Shown here: positions 10,113 through 19,889 of the stretch, in pieces
Position numbering within the stretch: the stretch's first letter is position 1
Layout of the letters: every line of letters starts with the position of its first letter
Source of the DNA: Paraburkholderia phenoliruptrix
GTDB taxonomy: Bacteria > Pseudomonadota > Gammaproteobacteria > Burkholderiales > Burkholderiaceae
Assembly (NCBI RefSeq): GCF_902859825.1
Contig: NZ_CADIKB010000019.1
Span: 55,800-119,799 of the forward strand
Direction of reading: 5' to 3'
Length of the DNA: 64,000 nucleotides
The notes under the pieces: model-generated
What the model was told of the DNA's origin: nothing
The model's database searches: none
The model's input: the letters and a program-made list of their open reading frames with translations, nothing else
Position numbers and translations under genes: made by a program

Positions 10113-11410
10113 GCCGTCCTTGCCGTCAATGTTCTGTAGAGCATCCACGCCGCGGCGCAGCCGAGGCCGAGCGTCATCGACCATGCGATCCCTGTCACGC
10201 CCCACCAGCGAACCCAGAGCGGTGCACTCACAAGCAGCACCACCACCTGAATCGCGGACGCGTGCACGGTAGACTTCGCGTCGCCGATTGCGCGCAGATA
10301 CGACACGAGCACCGCAATCAACGCCCCGATAGCCATGTTGATGACGAGTATCCTGAAGAGCGGCACCGCGGGCAGCCACGCCGCGCCGAGAATCAATGAG
10401 AACATCGGTTCCGCGATCAGCCGGAGAACTTCGACAAAGGCAGCGAGGCCGATAGCGACCACCAGCAGATAAACTCTGATCAGCCTCGACGCCGACTGTG
10501 CACTGCGGCGATGATGCGCGGCAAAGGTCGGAAAGAGGTATTGCGACATCGCGATTGCCGCATCCGCCAGCAGCATCTGCGCAAGGCGCGACGACATCTG
10601 ATAGCCGCCGAGTTGCGTAGGTCCAAGCAGTTTGCCTACAACGACCTTGTCGAACTGATTGAGCAACAGGTTGATCACGCTGCTGGCCCAGATCCACCGG
10701 CTAAAACCGACATACTGGCCGATGCCCGACCATACCGCGCGCACCGGCGGCCGCGGCGTCATCGTGGCCCATGTCAGCGTGCTCTTGAGCGTTTCGCCGG
10801 CAACGAGCCCGATCAGCACCGACGCAGCGCCGGCGCCAAAATAAGCGAGTGTAAGACCGACCGAGCAATCGACGAACGCCGCCGCCACCTCCACGCCCGC
10901 AATATGCTGAAAGCGCCGCTCGCGCTGCACCACGTAATAGGCCGGCGAGGCGAGGCCGCGCAACAACGGCAGCAACGCCGCGAGTTGGATCAGCACGAGC
11001 GATCCGTCGAGGTGAAACTGACTGGAAAGCAAAGGCGCGAGCGCGACGAGCAGCAAGGAGATCAGCACGCCGCGCGCTGTCAGCGTGGTCCATACCGCGC
11101 CGAGTTGCGAGCGCGTCGGCGCGTGCTCGCCTTGAATAACGGCCTGCGCGAGGCCCGTATCGGAGAGCGCCTCGGCAATTGCAACAGCGAGCAAAGCCAC
11201 ACTCACGCTGCCGATGGCGGCCGGTCCGAGCATGCGGCCTATCGCCAGAAACTTGATCGCCACCAGTCCACGCACTGCGAACTGTTGCAATAACACCCAC
11301 GTCGCCGCGCTCGCCCCGAAGCTGCTCGCTATCGAGAACGCGGGAAGCCTGATCGCCCGCAAGCTGGTTCTCCGTCGAATGACAGCGCAATTCAGCGATC
11401 TGCCCAGCAT
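10109..11410 (-). CDS. wzx: EPS repeat-unit flippase, Wzx/MATE-like polysaccharide transporter
   Basis: The 433-residue hydrophobic protein has about 12 membrane segments and the polysaccharide-transporter hallmarks FLAIGRMLGPAAIGSVSVAL and SDTGLAQAVIQGEHA near the N-terminus. Such proteins flip undecaprenyl-linked repeat units to the periplasmic face for Wzy. It is upstream of and overlaps a glycosyltransferase gene by 4 bp. The start is uncertain: ATGs at 11410 and 11464 are both in frame, neither with a good Shine-Dalgarno sequence; 11410 gives the more usual N-terminus. Confidence 0.9.
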   Translation of the reverse strand: MLGRSLNCAVIRRRTSLRAIRLPAFSIASSFGASAATWVLLQQFAVRGLVAIKFLAIGRMLGPAAIGSVSVALLAVAIAEALSDTGLAQAVIQGEHAPTRSQLGAVWTTLTARGVLISLLLVALAPLLSSQFHLDGSLVLIQLAALLPLLRGLASPAYYVVQRERRFQHIAGVEVAAAFVDCSVGLTLAYFGAGAASVLIGLVAGETLKSTLTWATMTPRPPVRAVWSGIGQYVGFSRWIWASSVINLLLNQFDKVVVGKLLGPTQLGGYQMSSRLAQMLLADAAIAMSQYLFPTFAAHHRRSAQSASRLIRVYLLVVAIGLAAFVEVLRLIAEPMFSLILGAAWLPAVPLFRILVINMAIGALIAVLVSYLRAIGDAKSTVHASAIQVVVLLVSAPLWVRWWGVTGIAWSMTLGLGCAAAWMLYRTLTARTA

Positions 11411-11731
11411 GCCATGACTTGCTGGAGACGCCGCCGCGCCTGATTGGATTCGTTGCGCCAGCAAGCTGGCAGTGGTTCATCTGGAACCGTAAGCATGACC
11501 TTACCGCGAGAGATTCGCCGTCAACCGCCATCAACCAGGTCACTTCAGCCGAAGCCCTTGCGCGGTAGTTCGTTTTCCCACACAACGCGCGAACCAGGCA
11601 GTTTTACGGTGCCGCACGGTGCTAACGTTATTCATCTGCCTGCGCGGCAGAGGCCGCGGCGCGGGCTATCCGGTCCCTGCCAGCCGGCCCGCCGATGCAT
11701 TTCGTCAATCCACGCCCGCCTATTTCCGCTT

Positions 11732-12934
11732 ATGCCTACCGACGTGATCGAACCTGACTTTGTCCTGATCGTTGAGCCTAATCTGACGGGTCACCGCTGG
11801 CGCTACGCGGAGTGGATCATGCAGGCCTGCGCGGATGCCGGCTATCCATGCATTCTCGTCACCGAATGCGCAAATGAGGATCACCGGCTCGCGCGTCAGA
11901 TCACCGCCGCAAACCGCCCGGATCAGCAGATCGCTTTCGTCGATCCGGAGGAAAGCCGGACTCACCGCCTGCGCGAACGCAACCAGTACTGGCGCTTTCA
12001 TCACTATTTCGAGCGCGCCTTCCGGCTTGTCAGTCGCGCGCAGTCAATCCGGCTCGTTGTCGTGCCGTATGCGGATTACTTCCTCAATGGGCTCGCTTTT
12101 CTCGGTTCGCCATTCGGCAAAACGCCGTGGATCGGCATCACGATGCGCTCGACGTTTCATCATCACAAGGTCGGCATCAAGGCGCCCGATCGTCCAGTCG
12201 TCAACGCGATCAAGGCGCAGTTGTTCAGGCGTGCGATCCGCACGCCGGGCCTGCGCACATTGTTGAGCATCGATCCGACGCTCCCGGAATGGGCCGCGCA
12301 GCATGCCGCGAAAGGCAGCGCAAAGATCGCGTATGTCGCCGACCCATTCCCCGACGAGCGAGCCGAAGATCCGGCGCTCGCGCGTGCGCGACTCGGCCTC
12401 GATCCGGCGCAGCGCTATTTGCTCGTGTACGGCGCGATCACCGAACGCAAGGGTATCTACGAGCTGGTTCACGCGATGACCCGCCTCGAGCATGCGCCGA
12501 CGCTGATTGTTGCCGGTGAACAGGATGCGGGCACGCGCCACTTCATGCGTAATCACATTCGCAGCTTGACGCCGGCGCCAGTGGTGCTCGATTCATTCAT
12601 CTCCAACGACATGGAGCGCGATCTGTTCTCCGCATGCGATGCGGTCTGGCTCGGCTACAAAGGTCATTACGGCATGAGCGGAGTGCTCGTGCAGGCGTAC
12701 CGCTTCGGCAAACCGGTCATTGCAACGGAAGACGGCCTGATCGGCTGGTTCAGCAGGCGCTGCGAACTGGGCCCGATTCTGAGCGACCTGAGTTCTGCGT
12801 CAATAGCCAAGGCCATTACGGAAACCATGACGTCATGGCCCCACGCGCACGGGTCGGCTCCGTCGCGCGACAATCTGCTCGCGCAAAATACGCTCGGCGA
12901 ATTCAAACACACCTTGCTGCAACAGATGGCGTAA
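11732..12934 (+). CDS. Glycosyltransferase, GT4-like
   Basis: From the ATG at 11732 the protein has 400 residues: an N-terminal half starting EPDFVLIVEPNLTGHRWRYA and a C-terminal Rossmann half with YLLVYGAITERKGIYELVHA, a short nucleotide-contact stretch around ATEDG, and GHYGMSGVLVQAYRFGKPVI in place of the usual E-x7-E helix. The frame stays open upstream to 11444, but that part is Arg/Pro-rich and reads like non-coding DNA. No strong Shine-Dalgarno sequence marks any start, so the 5' end is unsure. It is divergent from wzx; the 320 bp between (11411-11731) hold no other gene. Likely adds a sugar to the EPS repeat. Confidence 0.82.
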   Translation: MPTDVIEPDFVLIVEPNLTGHRWRYAEWIMQACADAGYPCILVTECANEDHRLARQITAANRPDQQIAFVDPEESRTHRLRERNQYWRFHHYFERAFRLVSRAQSIRLVVVPYADYFLNGLAFLGSPFGKTPWIGITMRSTFHHHKVGIKAPDRPVVNAIKAQLFRRAIRTPGLRTLLSIDPTLPEWAAQHAAKGSAKIAYVADPFPDERAEDPALARARLGLDPAQRYLLVYGAITERKGIYELVHAMTRLEHAPTLIVAGEQDAGTRHFMRNHIRSLTPAPVVLDSFISNDMERDLFSACDAVWLGYKGHYGMSGVLVQAYRFGKPVIATEDGLIGWFSRRCELGPILSDLSSASIAKAITETMTSWPHAHGSAPSRDNLLAQNTLGEFKHTLLQQMA

Positions 12935-12942
12935 TTAAAAGT

Positions 12943-12970
12943 CCTTGCGCACGGCGTCGCGTGCGCAAGG
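12943..12970. terminator. Hairpin between convergent genes
   Basis: An 11-bp stem (12943-12953 with 12960-12970) with a 6-nt loop lies between the stops at 12934 and 13006. On the minus strand the stem is followed by ACTTTTAATT, a fair U tract for the acyltransferase gene; on the plus strand there is none. Confidence 0.65.
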
Positions 12971-13005
12971 CACCACGCCCGGCGCACATTACTCGCAGCT
13001 TGTTG

Positions 13006-14154
13006 TCAGGACAACTGTCCGCCTGCGACCGGCACTTCTTCCCGTACCGAACTGCTGCGCTTTTCGGGGAACAGCGCATTACGCATTAGCAGGAACGGGT
13101 ATTCGATCGCACGCGTCGTGACATAGCCGATCACGATCGCAATCGCGAACTGTGCGGCAAGCGCGACGACCCAGATTACGCCCGGCGCAAAGCCGAGCGC
13201 CGTCGCCTTGCGAATCAGCATGTCGCCCGGCGCAAGCGCGAGCGAGTGCCACAGGTAAATACCGTACGAATAGAGGCCGATCCACGCAACGCCGCGATAG
13301 ATCCATGTCGAGCGCAACCATCCGGAGTATTCGAGCACCAGCACGATAAGCGCGGCAAAACCGAGTGCCTGAATCGTATAGCCAATGCTTTCATCGAGTG
13401 CGATGTGCTTCGTCGCCAGCACGAGCCATGCGCACAACAGTACGACGCTGCCGATCAACAGCCACTTGCGTTTCGCAAGCTGTTGGTAAATGGCCGGCTT
13501 CATCCAGTAGATCGCCGAAAGAATCACGCCGATCAGCAGACTGTCGATGCGGTACTGCGTGTAGGCGAAAGCGCCTTCCAGATTTCCGCCCGCCACCGCA
13601 AAGCAACGCGCTATGAGCGTTAGCGCACAGATACCGGAAAGCACGCTGACAATGGTCCATGCACCGAGCCGCCAGCGAGAGAAAAGTAATAAAAGTGCCG
13701 GCAGCACGAGATAGAAATGTTCTTCAACCGCGAGACTCCAGGTCTGCGTGATCGAGGTGCCGAGATAGTTCTGCAAATGCGTGAGATTCTGAAAGACAAA
13801 CGTATTCCACGGATGCCGCCCCGCGAGCACATGAAACGCAATCAATACGTAATACGCGGGCCAGATTCGGAACATCCGTCGCACAATGAAGCGGCGCGCG
13901 TCGACGTGCCCTGTCTCCGCGTATTGCCGCAGCAGCAAACCGCCAACCAGAAAGCCGCTGAGCGTGAAGAAGAGATTGACGCCCTCTCGACCGAAGTTCT
14001 TGAGCGGGTACTCGATCATCTGCAGCAGAACGTTGTTTGTATGAACAGCATGAAAGTGAAAGCCCATCACCGCAATGATCGCGATGCCGCGGACGAAATC
14101 CAGCTCGATCGCCCGTCCGGCTTTTGCGGGGCCCGTCCCGCCAAATAGCTTCAT
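13006..14154 (-). CDS. Acyltransferase family 3 (OafA/YrhL-type) membrane protein
   Basis: The 382-residue integral membrane protein starts at the ATG at 14154, with GGGGAG 6 nt upstream; the longer frame to 14220 lacks such a site. The first membrane segment carries the Arg22-x10-His33 motif (FVRGIAIIAVMGFHFH) needed for catalysis in this family. Another conserved stretch is FFTLSGFLVGGLLLRQYAET. About ten membrane segments follow. Such enzymes move acetyl or succinyl groups from cytoplasmic donors onto polysaccharide. In this locus it most likely O-acylates the EPS, and may be opposed by the PIG-L-type deacetylase at 36366. Confidence 0.92.
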   Translation of the reverse strand: MKLFGGTGPAKAGRAIELDFVRGIAIIAVMGFHFHAVHTNNVLLQMIEYPLKNFGREGVNLFFTLSGFLVGGLLLRQYAETGHVDARRFIVRRMFRIWPAYYVLIAFHVLAGRHPWNTFVFQNLTHLQNYLGTSITQTWSLAVEEHFYLVLPALLLLFSRWRLGAWTIVSVLSGICALTLIARCFAVAGGNLEGAFAYTQYRIDSLLIGVILSAIYWMKPAIYQQLAKRKWLLIGSVVLLCAWLVLATKHIALDESIGYTIQALGFAALIVLVLEYSGWLRSTWIYRGVAWIGLYSYGIYLWHSLALAPGDMLIRKATALGFAPGVIWVVALAAQFAIAIVIGYVTTRAIEYPFLLMRNALFPEKRSSSVREEVPVAGGQLS

Positions 14155-14435
14155 GTTGTTCTCCCCTTTCCATTCTATTAGGTACATTGGCCTGTTTTCA
14201 TCTTCGGCGGCGGGGAGCATAGGCGAGCGCCAAGATCAAGGCATTCACCGACAACATCGGCGAGCTTGCGTGCGTCTTGCAGGCATAGCCCTTTCCACTG
14301 TCGCCAGAATCCAGGCAGTCGGAGACGAACCCCATTTAGCGATGTGCACAGACGCAAAGTTGCGCTCACAATGACCCGACGCGAGACCGTCCGCTATAGA
14401 CGACGGCAAATGACGGCGACGGGGAGGAAACAAGA

Positions 14436-15878
14436 ATGCGCCATCAGTATGCAACGCCATGGATATGGATTTTCCTGCTGCCACTTGCGCTGGACTATAA
14501 GGCCACCAACGCGACCACCGGGCACTTCGCCCAGTTCATTTTTGTCGTTCCGGCGATGGCTGCGGGGCTCGCCCTTCTGCTCATCGCACCGCGCTTTCAC
14601 GAGCGCTCGCGGCTTCGCTCGATCGTCACCGGCAGCATGTTGTTGTGCGTATTCGGCAGCGTAGTCGCGCAACTCATTCAGGATAACGACAGCGGCAATT
14701 ATTTGCGCGTGCTTTTGCCATTCGTGCTGTTCCTGCTCGGCTATCTCGTTGCGTGCCGGCCGTGGAGCGAGCAGCGCATCGCTCAATTCGAAAAGGCACT
14801 GTTCGCGGGCAATGTCATTAGCCTTGTATTTACTTTCGTCTATGGCATGGCAACCGGGGGCGGTCTCGAAGACGTGCGCTTTCGGATCATCTCAGTCACG
14901 CTGCTCGGACTGCAAGGTGTACTGCTGCACGAATTCGTGGTCGCCAGGCGCTATTCGCTGTACACAGTGGCGGTATTCGCGGGCACGGTCATCGTCGAAT
15001 TACTGAGCGTGACTCGCAGCCTGCTGGTCGGCACGGTGCTGCTGTTTCTCATCGCAATGGCACTGAGCGCGCCTTCAGCTCGGCAGATCTGGCGCGCCAT
15101 CGCTCGCGGAGTCGTCGTCGCTGCGGTGCTGGCCGGCGTGGCGGGCATTGCGATACTGGCGGTTCCCAACGTTGCCGAACACTGGACGCAGCGTATTTTC
15201 TTCTCCGAAGCAACGGTCTCTGGCAAGGATCCGACCACTATCACCCGTCTCGCCGAAATGCGCGATCAGTACGAGCAGGTGACGGCGAACCCCGAAACGC
15301 TGCTCTTCGGAGCAGGCTACGGACACTACTATCGCTATTCGCCAGCCTATCTGCCGGACCTCGCGGGCCAATTCAGCAAGCAGGATTTCTACGCGATCAA
15401 CGAATGGGCCGCGGGTCACAACTTCTGGGTCTACCAGTTCTTCGCAGGCGGACTCGTGTTCGGCATCGCGATGCCGCTTGCCACGCTCGGCGCGCTCGCG
15501 TTGTGTTTCTTCTCGTACCGCTATTGGCGCAAAGTCGTGCCCGACGCGCCGATGCTTCCGGTACTCGGACGCGCGATCATGCTGTTTGCCGCGTTGCCAG
15601 CCACGTCGATCGGCGGCAATCCACTCGGGCCTCGCTTTTCGGGCCTCGTATTCGGCATTGGGCTCGGCCTCATGATCGCCACTTACACGCGTTTGCAGCG
15701 CGCGCTGCCGGCACGCACGAATCGCATACGAGCCGCCCGCCCTATGCGGCCCGCGGCGATGCCGGACCTGCCTGGCCGCATTCAACCGGGCATGGGCCAC
15801 TCTGACCTAGCCGGCACGCTCGGCATGCCGCACACGCCACGACTGCCTGGCGCTAACCGACCGGACATTGCGCGATGA
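14436..15878 (+). CDS. wzy: EPS polymerase, Wzy/O-antigen ligase-like membrane protein
   Basis: The 480-residue protein has a strong GGGGAGG Shine-Dalgarno sequence 7-8 nt before the ATG. It has about 10-12 membrane segments and one large periplasmic loop (about residues 245-325) bearing HWTQRIFF, GAGYGHYYRYSPAYL and EWAAGHNFW, the arrangement typical of Wzy/WaaL proteins. It should join flipped repeat units at the periplasmic face. The soluble tail (about 425-480) is Pro/Arg-rich. It overlaps the following glycosyltransferase by ATGA, so the two form a coupled pair. Sequence conservation in this family is low, so polymerase is inferred from topology and context. Confidence 0.85.
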   Translation: MRHQYATPWIWIFLLPLALDYKATNATTGHFAQFIFVVPAMAAGLALLLIAPRFHERSRLRSIVTGSMLLCVFGSVVAQLIQDNDSGNYLRVLLPFVLFLLGYLVACRPWSEQRIAQFEKALFAGNVISLVFTFVYGMATGGGLEDVRFRIISVTLLGLQGVLLHEFVVARRYSLYTVAVFAGTVIVELLSVTRSLLVGTVLLFLIAMALSAPSARQIWRAIARGVVVAAVLAGVAGIAILAVPNVAEHWTQRIFFSEATVSGKDPTTITRLAEMRDQYEQVTANPETLLFGAGYGHYYRYSPAYLPDLAGQFSKQDFYAINEWAAGHNFWVYQFFAGGLVFGIAMPLATLGALALCFFSYRYWRKVVPDAPMLPVLGRAIMLFAALPATSIGGNPLGPRFSGLVFGIGLGLMIATYTRLQRALPARTNRIRAARPMRPAAMPDLPGRIQPGMGHSDLAGTLGMPHTPRLPGANRPDIAR

Positions 15879-17092
15879 AAATCCTCCACGTGCTCGCAAG
15901 CATCGATCCGCGGGCGGGCGGTCCTGTCGAGGGCGTTCGCCGCAGCGGCGTAGCGATGCAGGAGGCCGGACATGAGATCGAAGTCGCTACCTGCGACTCT
16001 CCGGACGATGCCTATATCGCGACGTTCCCCTTTCCTGTTCATGCGTTCGGCCCCACCTCGAATCGCTACAGCTATAGCGCCCACCTTGCGCCGTGGCTCG
16101 CGAATCACGCGAAGCGCTTCGATGCCGTCGTCGTGCACGGGCTATGGCAATACCATGGCTTCGCGACATGGAAAGCGCTGCATGACAGCGACGTGCCCTA
16201 TTATGTGTACGCGCACGGCATGCTCGACCCATGGTTCAAGCACGCATATCCGCTCAAGCATCTGAAGAAATGGCTTTACTGGCCCTGGGCCGAATACCGC
16301 GTGCTGCGGGATGCGCGCGCGGTCATCTTCACGACTGAAGAAGAACGCACGCGAGCACGTGAATCGTTCTGGCTCTATCGCGCGCGTGAACGTATCGTGC
16401 CGTTCGGCACAGCGGTTCCGAAGGTCGATGCCGCGTCGGTACGAGAAGCGTTCTTCGAGGCCGTGCCTGCTGCGCGCCGCAAACGTATCGTGCTGTTCCT
16501 CGGCCGGGTGCACGCGAAAAAGGGCTGTGACCTGCTGATCGACGCCTTCGCACGCGTGGCAAAACGCGACGAGGCGCTGCATCTGGTGATTGCCGGCCCT
16601 GACGAAACGGGCTGGGTCGCAAGCCTGCGAGCCCAGGCACAGGCCGCTGGAATCGCGCATCGAATGAGCCTGCCTGGCATGCTGCAAGGCGATCTCAAGT
16701 GGGGCGCCTTTCATGCAAGCGACGTGTTCGCGCTGCCGTCGCATCAGGAAAACTTCGGCGTGGCGGTCGCCGAGGCGCTGGGCTGCGGCCTGCCCGCGCT
16801 CATCTCCGACAAGGTCAACGTGTGGCGCGAAATCGAAGAAGATGGCGCGGGCCTCGTCGCACCGGACACCGTTGAAGGCACGGAAAGCAGCCTCACCCGC
16901 TGGCTCGAGCTGGACGAATCCGCTCGCGAAACCATGCGTATGCAAGCCGCGCGAACCTTCAACGCGCGCTTTCGGATCGAGACCATGGTGGGCGCGCTGA
17001 CCACCTTGCTCGAAACGAAAGGCGGCCACGAGGGCGATGCAAAAATCACTACGCTCGCCACGCTGCGCGGGGCCGTTCAGCCGGGCCGCTGA
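15875..17092 (+). CDS. GT4-type glycosyltransferase
   Basis: The 405-residue GT-B protein opens MKILHVLASIDPRAGGPVEG, with the donor-side Gly-rich loop of family 4. The C-terminal half has IVLFLGRVHAKKGCDLLIDA and SHQENFGVAVAEALGCGLPA, the E-x7-E signature. Its ATG overlaps the TGA of wzy. It should extend the EPS repeat unit at the cytoplasmic face. Sugar specificity cannot be told. Confidence 0.93.
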   Translation: MKILHVLASIDPRAGGPVEGVRRSGVAMQEAGHEIEVATCDSPDDAYIATFPFPVHAFGPTSNRYSYSAHLAPWLANHAKRFDAVVVHGLWQYHGFATWKALHDSDVPYYVYAHGMLDPWFKHAYPLKHLKKWLYWPWAEYRVLRDARAVIFTTEEERTRARESFWLYRARERIVPFGTAVPKVDAASVREAFFEAVPAARRKRIVLFLGRVHAKKGCDLLIDAFARVAKRDEALHLVIAGPDETGWVASLRAQAQAAGIAHRMSLPGMLQGDLKWGAFHASDVFALPSHQENFGVAVAEALGCGLPALISDKVNVWREIEEDGAGLVAPDTVEGTESSLTRWLELDESARETMRMQAARTFNARFRIETMVGALTTLLETKGGHEGDAKITTLATLRGAVQPGR

Positions 17093-17110
17093 ATTTCGCG
17101 GTATTCCACC

Positions 17111-17140
17111 AAAAAAATGACGGCGCTCCTGTGAGCGCCG
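17111..17140. terminator. Intrinsic terminator between convergent genes
   Basis: An 8-bp GC stem (17121-17128 with 17133-17140) with a 4-nt loop has seven A on its left side (17111-17117), a U tract for minus-strand transcripts of the GMC oxidoreductase gene. On the plus side TTCAAGTTT follows, so it may also stop the wzy operon. Confidence 0.85.
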
Positions 17141-17183
17141 TTCAAGTTTCCGCGACAACGCTCATAGGCGCGCCGCTACGTCC

Positions 17184-18923
17184 TTAACTTCGCTGCTCCT
17201 TCATCAACGGTGTCAACGTCGACGCGGCGATCGGCAGCGTGTCGACCGGCGCTTGCGCCGGCACTACGCCGCTATGCGCCGCTTCCACACGCGTACCGCC
17301 GACGGCGTGCGGCACGTCGAGCTGCCGCGCCAGATGCCCCGCGAGCCGCAACGCGAGCGCCGCAATCGTAATAGTGGGGAAATTGGCGCCGACAGTCGGA
17401 AACACCGAGCTGCCGCCAATGTACAGGTTGCTGATGCCATGCACCTTGCAATTGCGATCGACCACGCCTTCGCGCGGCGAATCGTGCATACGTGTCGTGC
17501 CCATGTGATGCCACGTGCCTTCCAGCTTCTCGGGCCATGCCCTGCCTTCGAGCGGCGCATCGAGCTCGACGTCCGCGACGCGCGCCATCTGCAGCTCCTT
17601 CGCGAGTCCGGCAAACGTCTTGTCGAAAGTACGCTTCACCTGTTCCCCGAGGCGCCATTCGACTTTCACGCGCGGCATGCCGAACCGGTCGCGTTTGTCG
17701 GTGCACAGCGTGACGCGGCTGTCCGGATCCGGCACCGCTTCGACGATGGCCTGCAGCGTGACATCGGTGATCAGCGCAGGCCACTGCAGCAATCGCGTCA
17801 AGCCGTACCCGACCGTATGCAGCGGATGCGCAGCCATCGTCGCAATGTCCGACCTCAGGCTGCGCCCCGGCTGATCCTTGTGCATCAGCGCTTCCTTGCA
17901 GCGAATCAGCGCCTCCGAGCCCGCGCTGCCCTCGCCGTACCAGCGTGAATAAAGCCACACGCGGGAATTCAGCAGCTTTTCGCGTGCCATCATCTCCTGC
18001 TTCGGTGCGAATTGCGACGAGATCTTCGTGCCATGCGCCGACACCGCAGGGTTCTGATAGTGGTACTTGATGTCATAGAGCTTGTTGCGCGGAACGCCTG
18101 GACGGAAACGCACCTTCCCCGACATCATGCGCGGGTGATCCATGAAGTAACGTCCAACCAGATCGTTAGTATTGCCAAGCCCGGCGGCCTGCACATTGTT
18201 CGAGGCAAGCAATAGCCGCGCGTTTTCAATCCCGCCCGTGGCGAGTACGAAGATGCGCGCCTTGACGGACATTCTGCGGCCGCTGAGCGTACCCACCTGC
18301 ACGCGCGTAATCGTCGTGCCTTGGGCGTCGGCGTCGATATTGAGAACGTTAGCGTTCAGAAATACGCGAACGTGCGTGGAGCGTCCCAGTTCCTCGCGAT
18401 ACACCTTGCCGAAACGCAGCGGCGGGCTGAACTGCGCTACGGTATCGCGCATGTCGCCGCTGCCAAGCGGTATACGGCGAACGTCCGACCGGCCGATCTC
18501 GCGCTCCCAATAGGCGGGGTCGAAGTTCTGCGGACCGAGCTTCAGCAGTTCGTGCGTGCGTGCGTAATACGGCGCGAGTTCGTCGAGCCCGAAGGGCCAG
18601 CCGCTGTGCGCAATCCAGTCGCGCTTTTCAAAGTCCCAAGGATCGAGCGGACGACACCAGCCGCCCCAGCAGTTGCTGCTGCCGCCGAAATAGCGGCTGC
18701 GCGAGCCGTCTGCGAACCGATAAGGCAGCCCGGCATTTTCGCCACGGTACAGGTCGCGTGTTTCTTCGTCCGGCGTAAAGCTGCCGCTTTCCAGCAGGCA
18801 TGTCTCCACGCCGGCGCCCGACATTTCACGCGCGAGCGTAATGCCCGCGACGCCTCCCCCGATGATGCAGACCGTCGTTTCGATGACCGTGTTTTGCTCG
18901 ACATTGCGAGTATCGATGAACAT
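17184..18923 (-). CDS. GMC-family FAD-dependent oxidoreductase
   Basis: The 579-residue protein has a dinucleotide-binding GGGVAG loop (residues 22-27), FGGSSNCWGGWCRPL near 80-95, and the C-terminal GMC signature: a likely catalytic His in GTWHHMGTTRMHD, then GSSVFPTVGANFPTITIAAL. These enzymes oxidise alcohol or sugar hydroxyls using FAD. GGGAG lies 8 nt before the ATG. There is no Tat signal. It lies next to a WcaF-type acetyltransferase and between EPS genes, so a sugar or lipid-linked sugar substrate is possible, but choline/alcohol oxidation cannot be excluded. It is an unusual member for an EPS locus. Confidence 0.88.
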   Translation of the reverse strand: MFIDTRNVEQNTVIETTVCIIGGGVAGITLAREMSGAGVETCLLESGSFTPDEETRDLYRGENAGLPYRFADGSRSRYFGGSSNCWGGWCRPLDPWDFEKRDWIAHSGWPFGLDELAPYYARTHELLKLGPQNFDPAYWEREIGRSDVRRIPLGSGDMRDTVAQFSPPLRFGKVYREELGRSTHVRVFLNANVLNIDADAQGTTITRVQVGTLSGRRMSVKARIFVLATGGIENARLLLASNNVQAAGLGNTNDLVGRYFMDHPRMMSGKVRFRPGVPRNKLYDIKYHYQNPAVSAHGTKISSQFAPKQEMMAREKLLNSRVWLYSRWYGEGSAGSEALIRCKEALMHKDQPGRSLRSDIATMAAHPLHTVGYGLTRLLQWPALITDVTLQAIVEAVPDPDSRVTLCTDKRDRFGMPRVKVEWRLGEQVKRTFDKTFAGLAKELQMARVADVELDAPLEGRAWPEKLEGTWHHMGTTRMHDSPREGVVDRNCKVHGISNLYIGGSSVFPTVGANFPTITIAALALRLAGHLARQLDVPHAVGGTRVEAAHSGVVPAQAPVDTLPIAASTLTPLMKEQRS

Positions 18924-19094
18924 CCGCAGCTCCCGTGTTCTTCATCATGATCTTTTTGGGGCGTCGCCAACTCGCCGGTGAATGGCGGTCAGGCAACGCG
19001 CCGTATGCCGTGGCCGGATGCGTCATTACGCCGGCTGCCACGACCTCGGTCTCCTCAGCGTATAAAGGCTGCGGCTCTTATTCTGTGCTTCAGG

Positions 19095-19709
19095 TCACGG
19101 AAGGAAACGCTTCCGTAAAAAACGACATGGGTTTCCGCCGTACACGCCTTCCGCTTCCAGAGAGCGATGCACGACGGAGAGCGGCGTGACAACCGCGGAG
19201 CGGCCAATCGTCACGCCCATTTGCACGACGCATTTCGAGGTGATCCAGACACCGTCCTCGATGACGATGGGTGCAACGCGAAGGTCCATGGTGGTGCTCA
19301 TATCGTGCGAGCCGGCTGTGAGGAACGTGCCCTGAGAAATGCACACGTTCGAGCCGATATGGATAGGTGCCTGGTTATAGATCCACACGTCCACGCCAAA
19401 CCAGCAGTTGTCCCCCACTTCCAGATTCCATGGCGCCTTGACGCGCAACGGATGCACAAACCGGCACCCTTGCCCAATCCGCGCACCGAACAGACGCAGC
19501 AGCGCAACACGCACGAATGAGAACGGCAGTAGCTTGTTGTTGATCACACACGCCTCGACGACAAACCATACGAGCTCGATCAGCGCACTGCGCCGCGCGA
19601 GATAATTGCCCTTGCCGGCGAGACTCAAGTCGATGACACGATGCTCCGCACCCTCGGCGTGGCTTTGCGGCCTATGTGCTAGCCGCGGATCGTCTGCGAT
19701 ATTGCCCAT
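19095..19709 (-). CDS. WcaF-like hexapeptide-repeat acetyltransferase
   Basis: The 204-residue protein starts at the ATG at 19709 with GGAG 9 nt upstream. A left-handed beta-helix of hexapeptide repeats spans about residues 80-180 (IGQGCRFVHPLRVKAPWNLE, VGDNCWFGVDVWIYNQAPIH, IGSNVCISQGTFLTAGSHD). This order and the HD dyad match WcaF of colanic-acid loci. It likely uses acetyl-CoA to O-acetylate a fucosyl or other residue of the EPS precursor in the cytoplasm. It reads in the same direction as the GMC oxidoreductase, 171 bp apart, with an AT-rich stretch near 19060-19085 that could hold the promoter for the latter. Confidence 0.88.
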   Translation of the reverse strand: MGNIADDPRLAHRPQSHAEGAEHRVIDLSLAGKGNYLARRSALIELVWFVVEACVINNKLLPFSFVRVALLRLFGARIGQGCRFVHPLRVKAPWNLEVGDNCWFGVDVWIYNQAPIHIGSNVCISQGTFLTAGSHDMSTTMDLRVAPIVIEDGVWITSKCVVQMGVTIGRSAVVTPLSVVHRSLEAEGVYGGNPCRFLRKRFLP

Positions 19710-19889
19710 CGTTTTTCTCCGTGCCTTTCGCCCCGCTTCCATATGCAGGGATACTAATCAACTTGGACGCTTGCCTTTAACCGACCACCTCATCATCATG
19801 CTGTCCGCCGGGGCAAGCGTTTTGGCGGCTGGGTGCATGGATTTTGGCGCACGATATCTCTACAACACTGCATCGACCTGGGGACCATA

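Noticed and set aside
11444..11731. N-terminal extension of the glycosyltransferase at 11732
   Set aside because: The stretch is Arg/Pro-rich, unlike the GT4 fold, and overlaps the start region of the divergent wzx gene.
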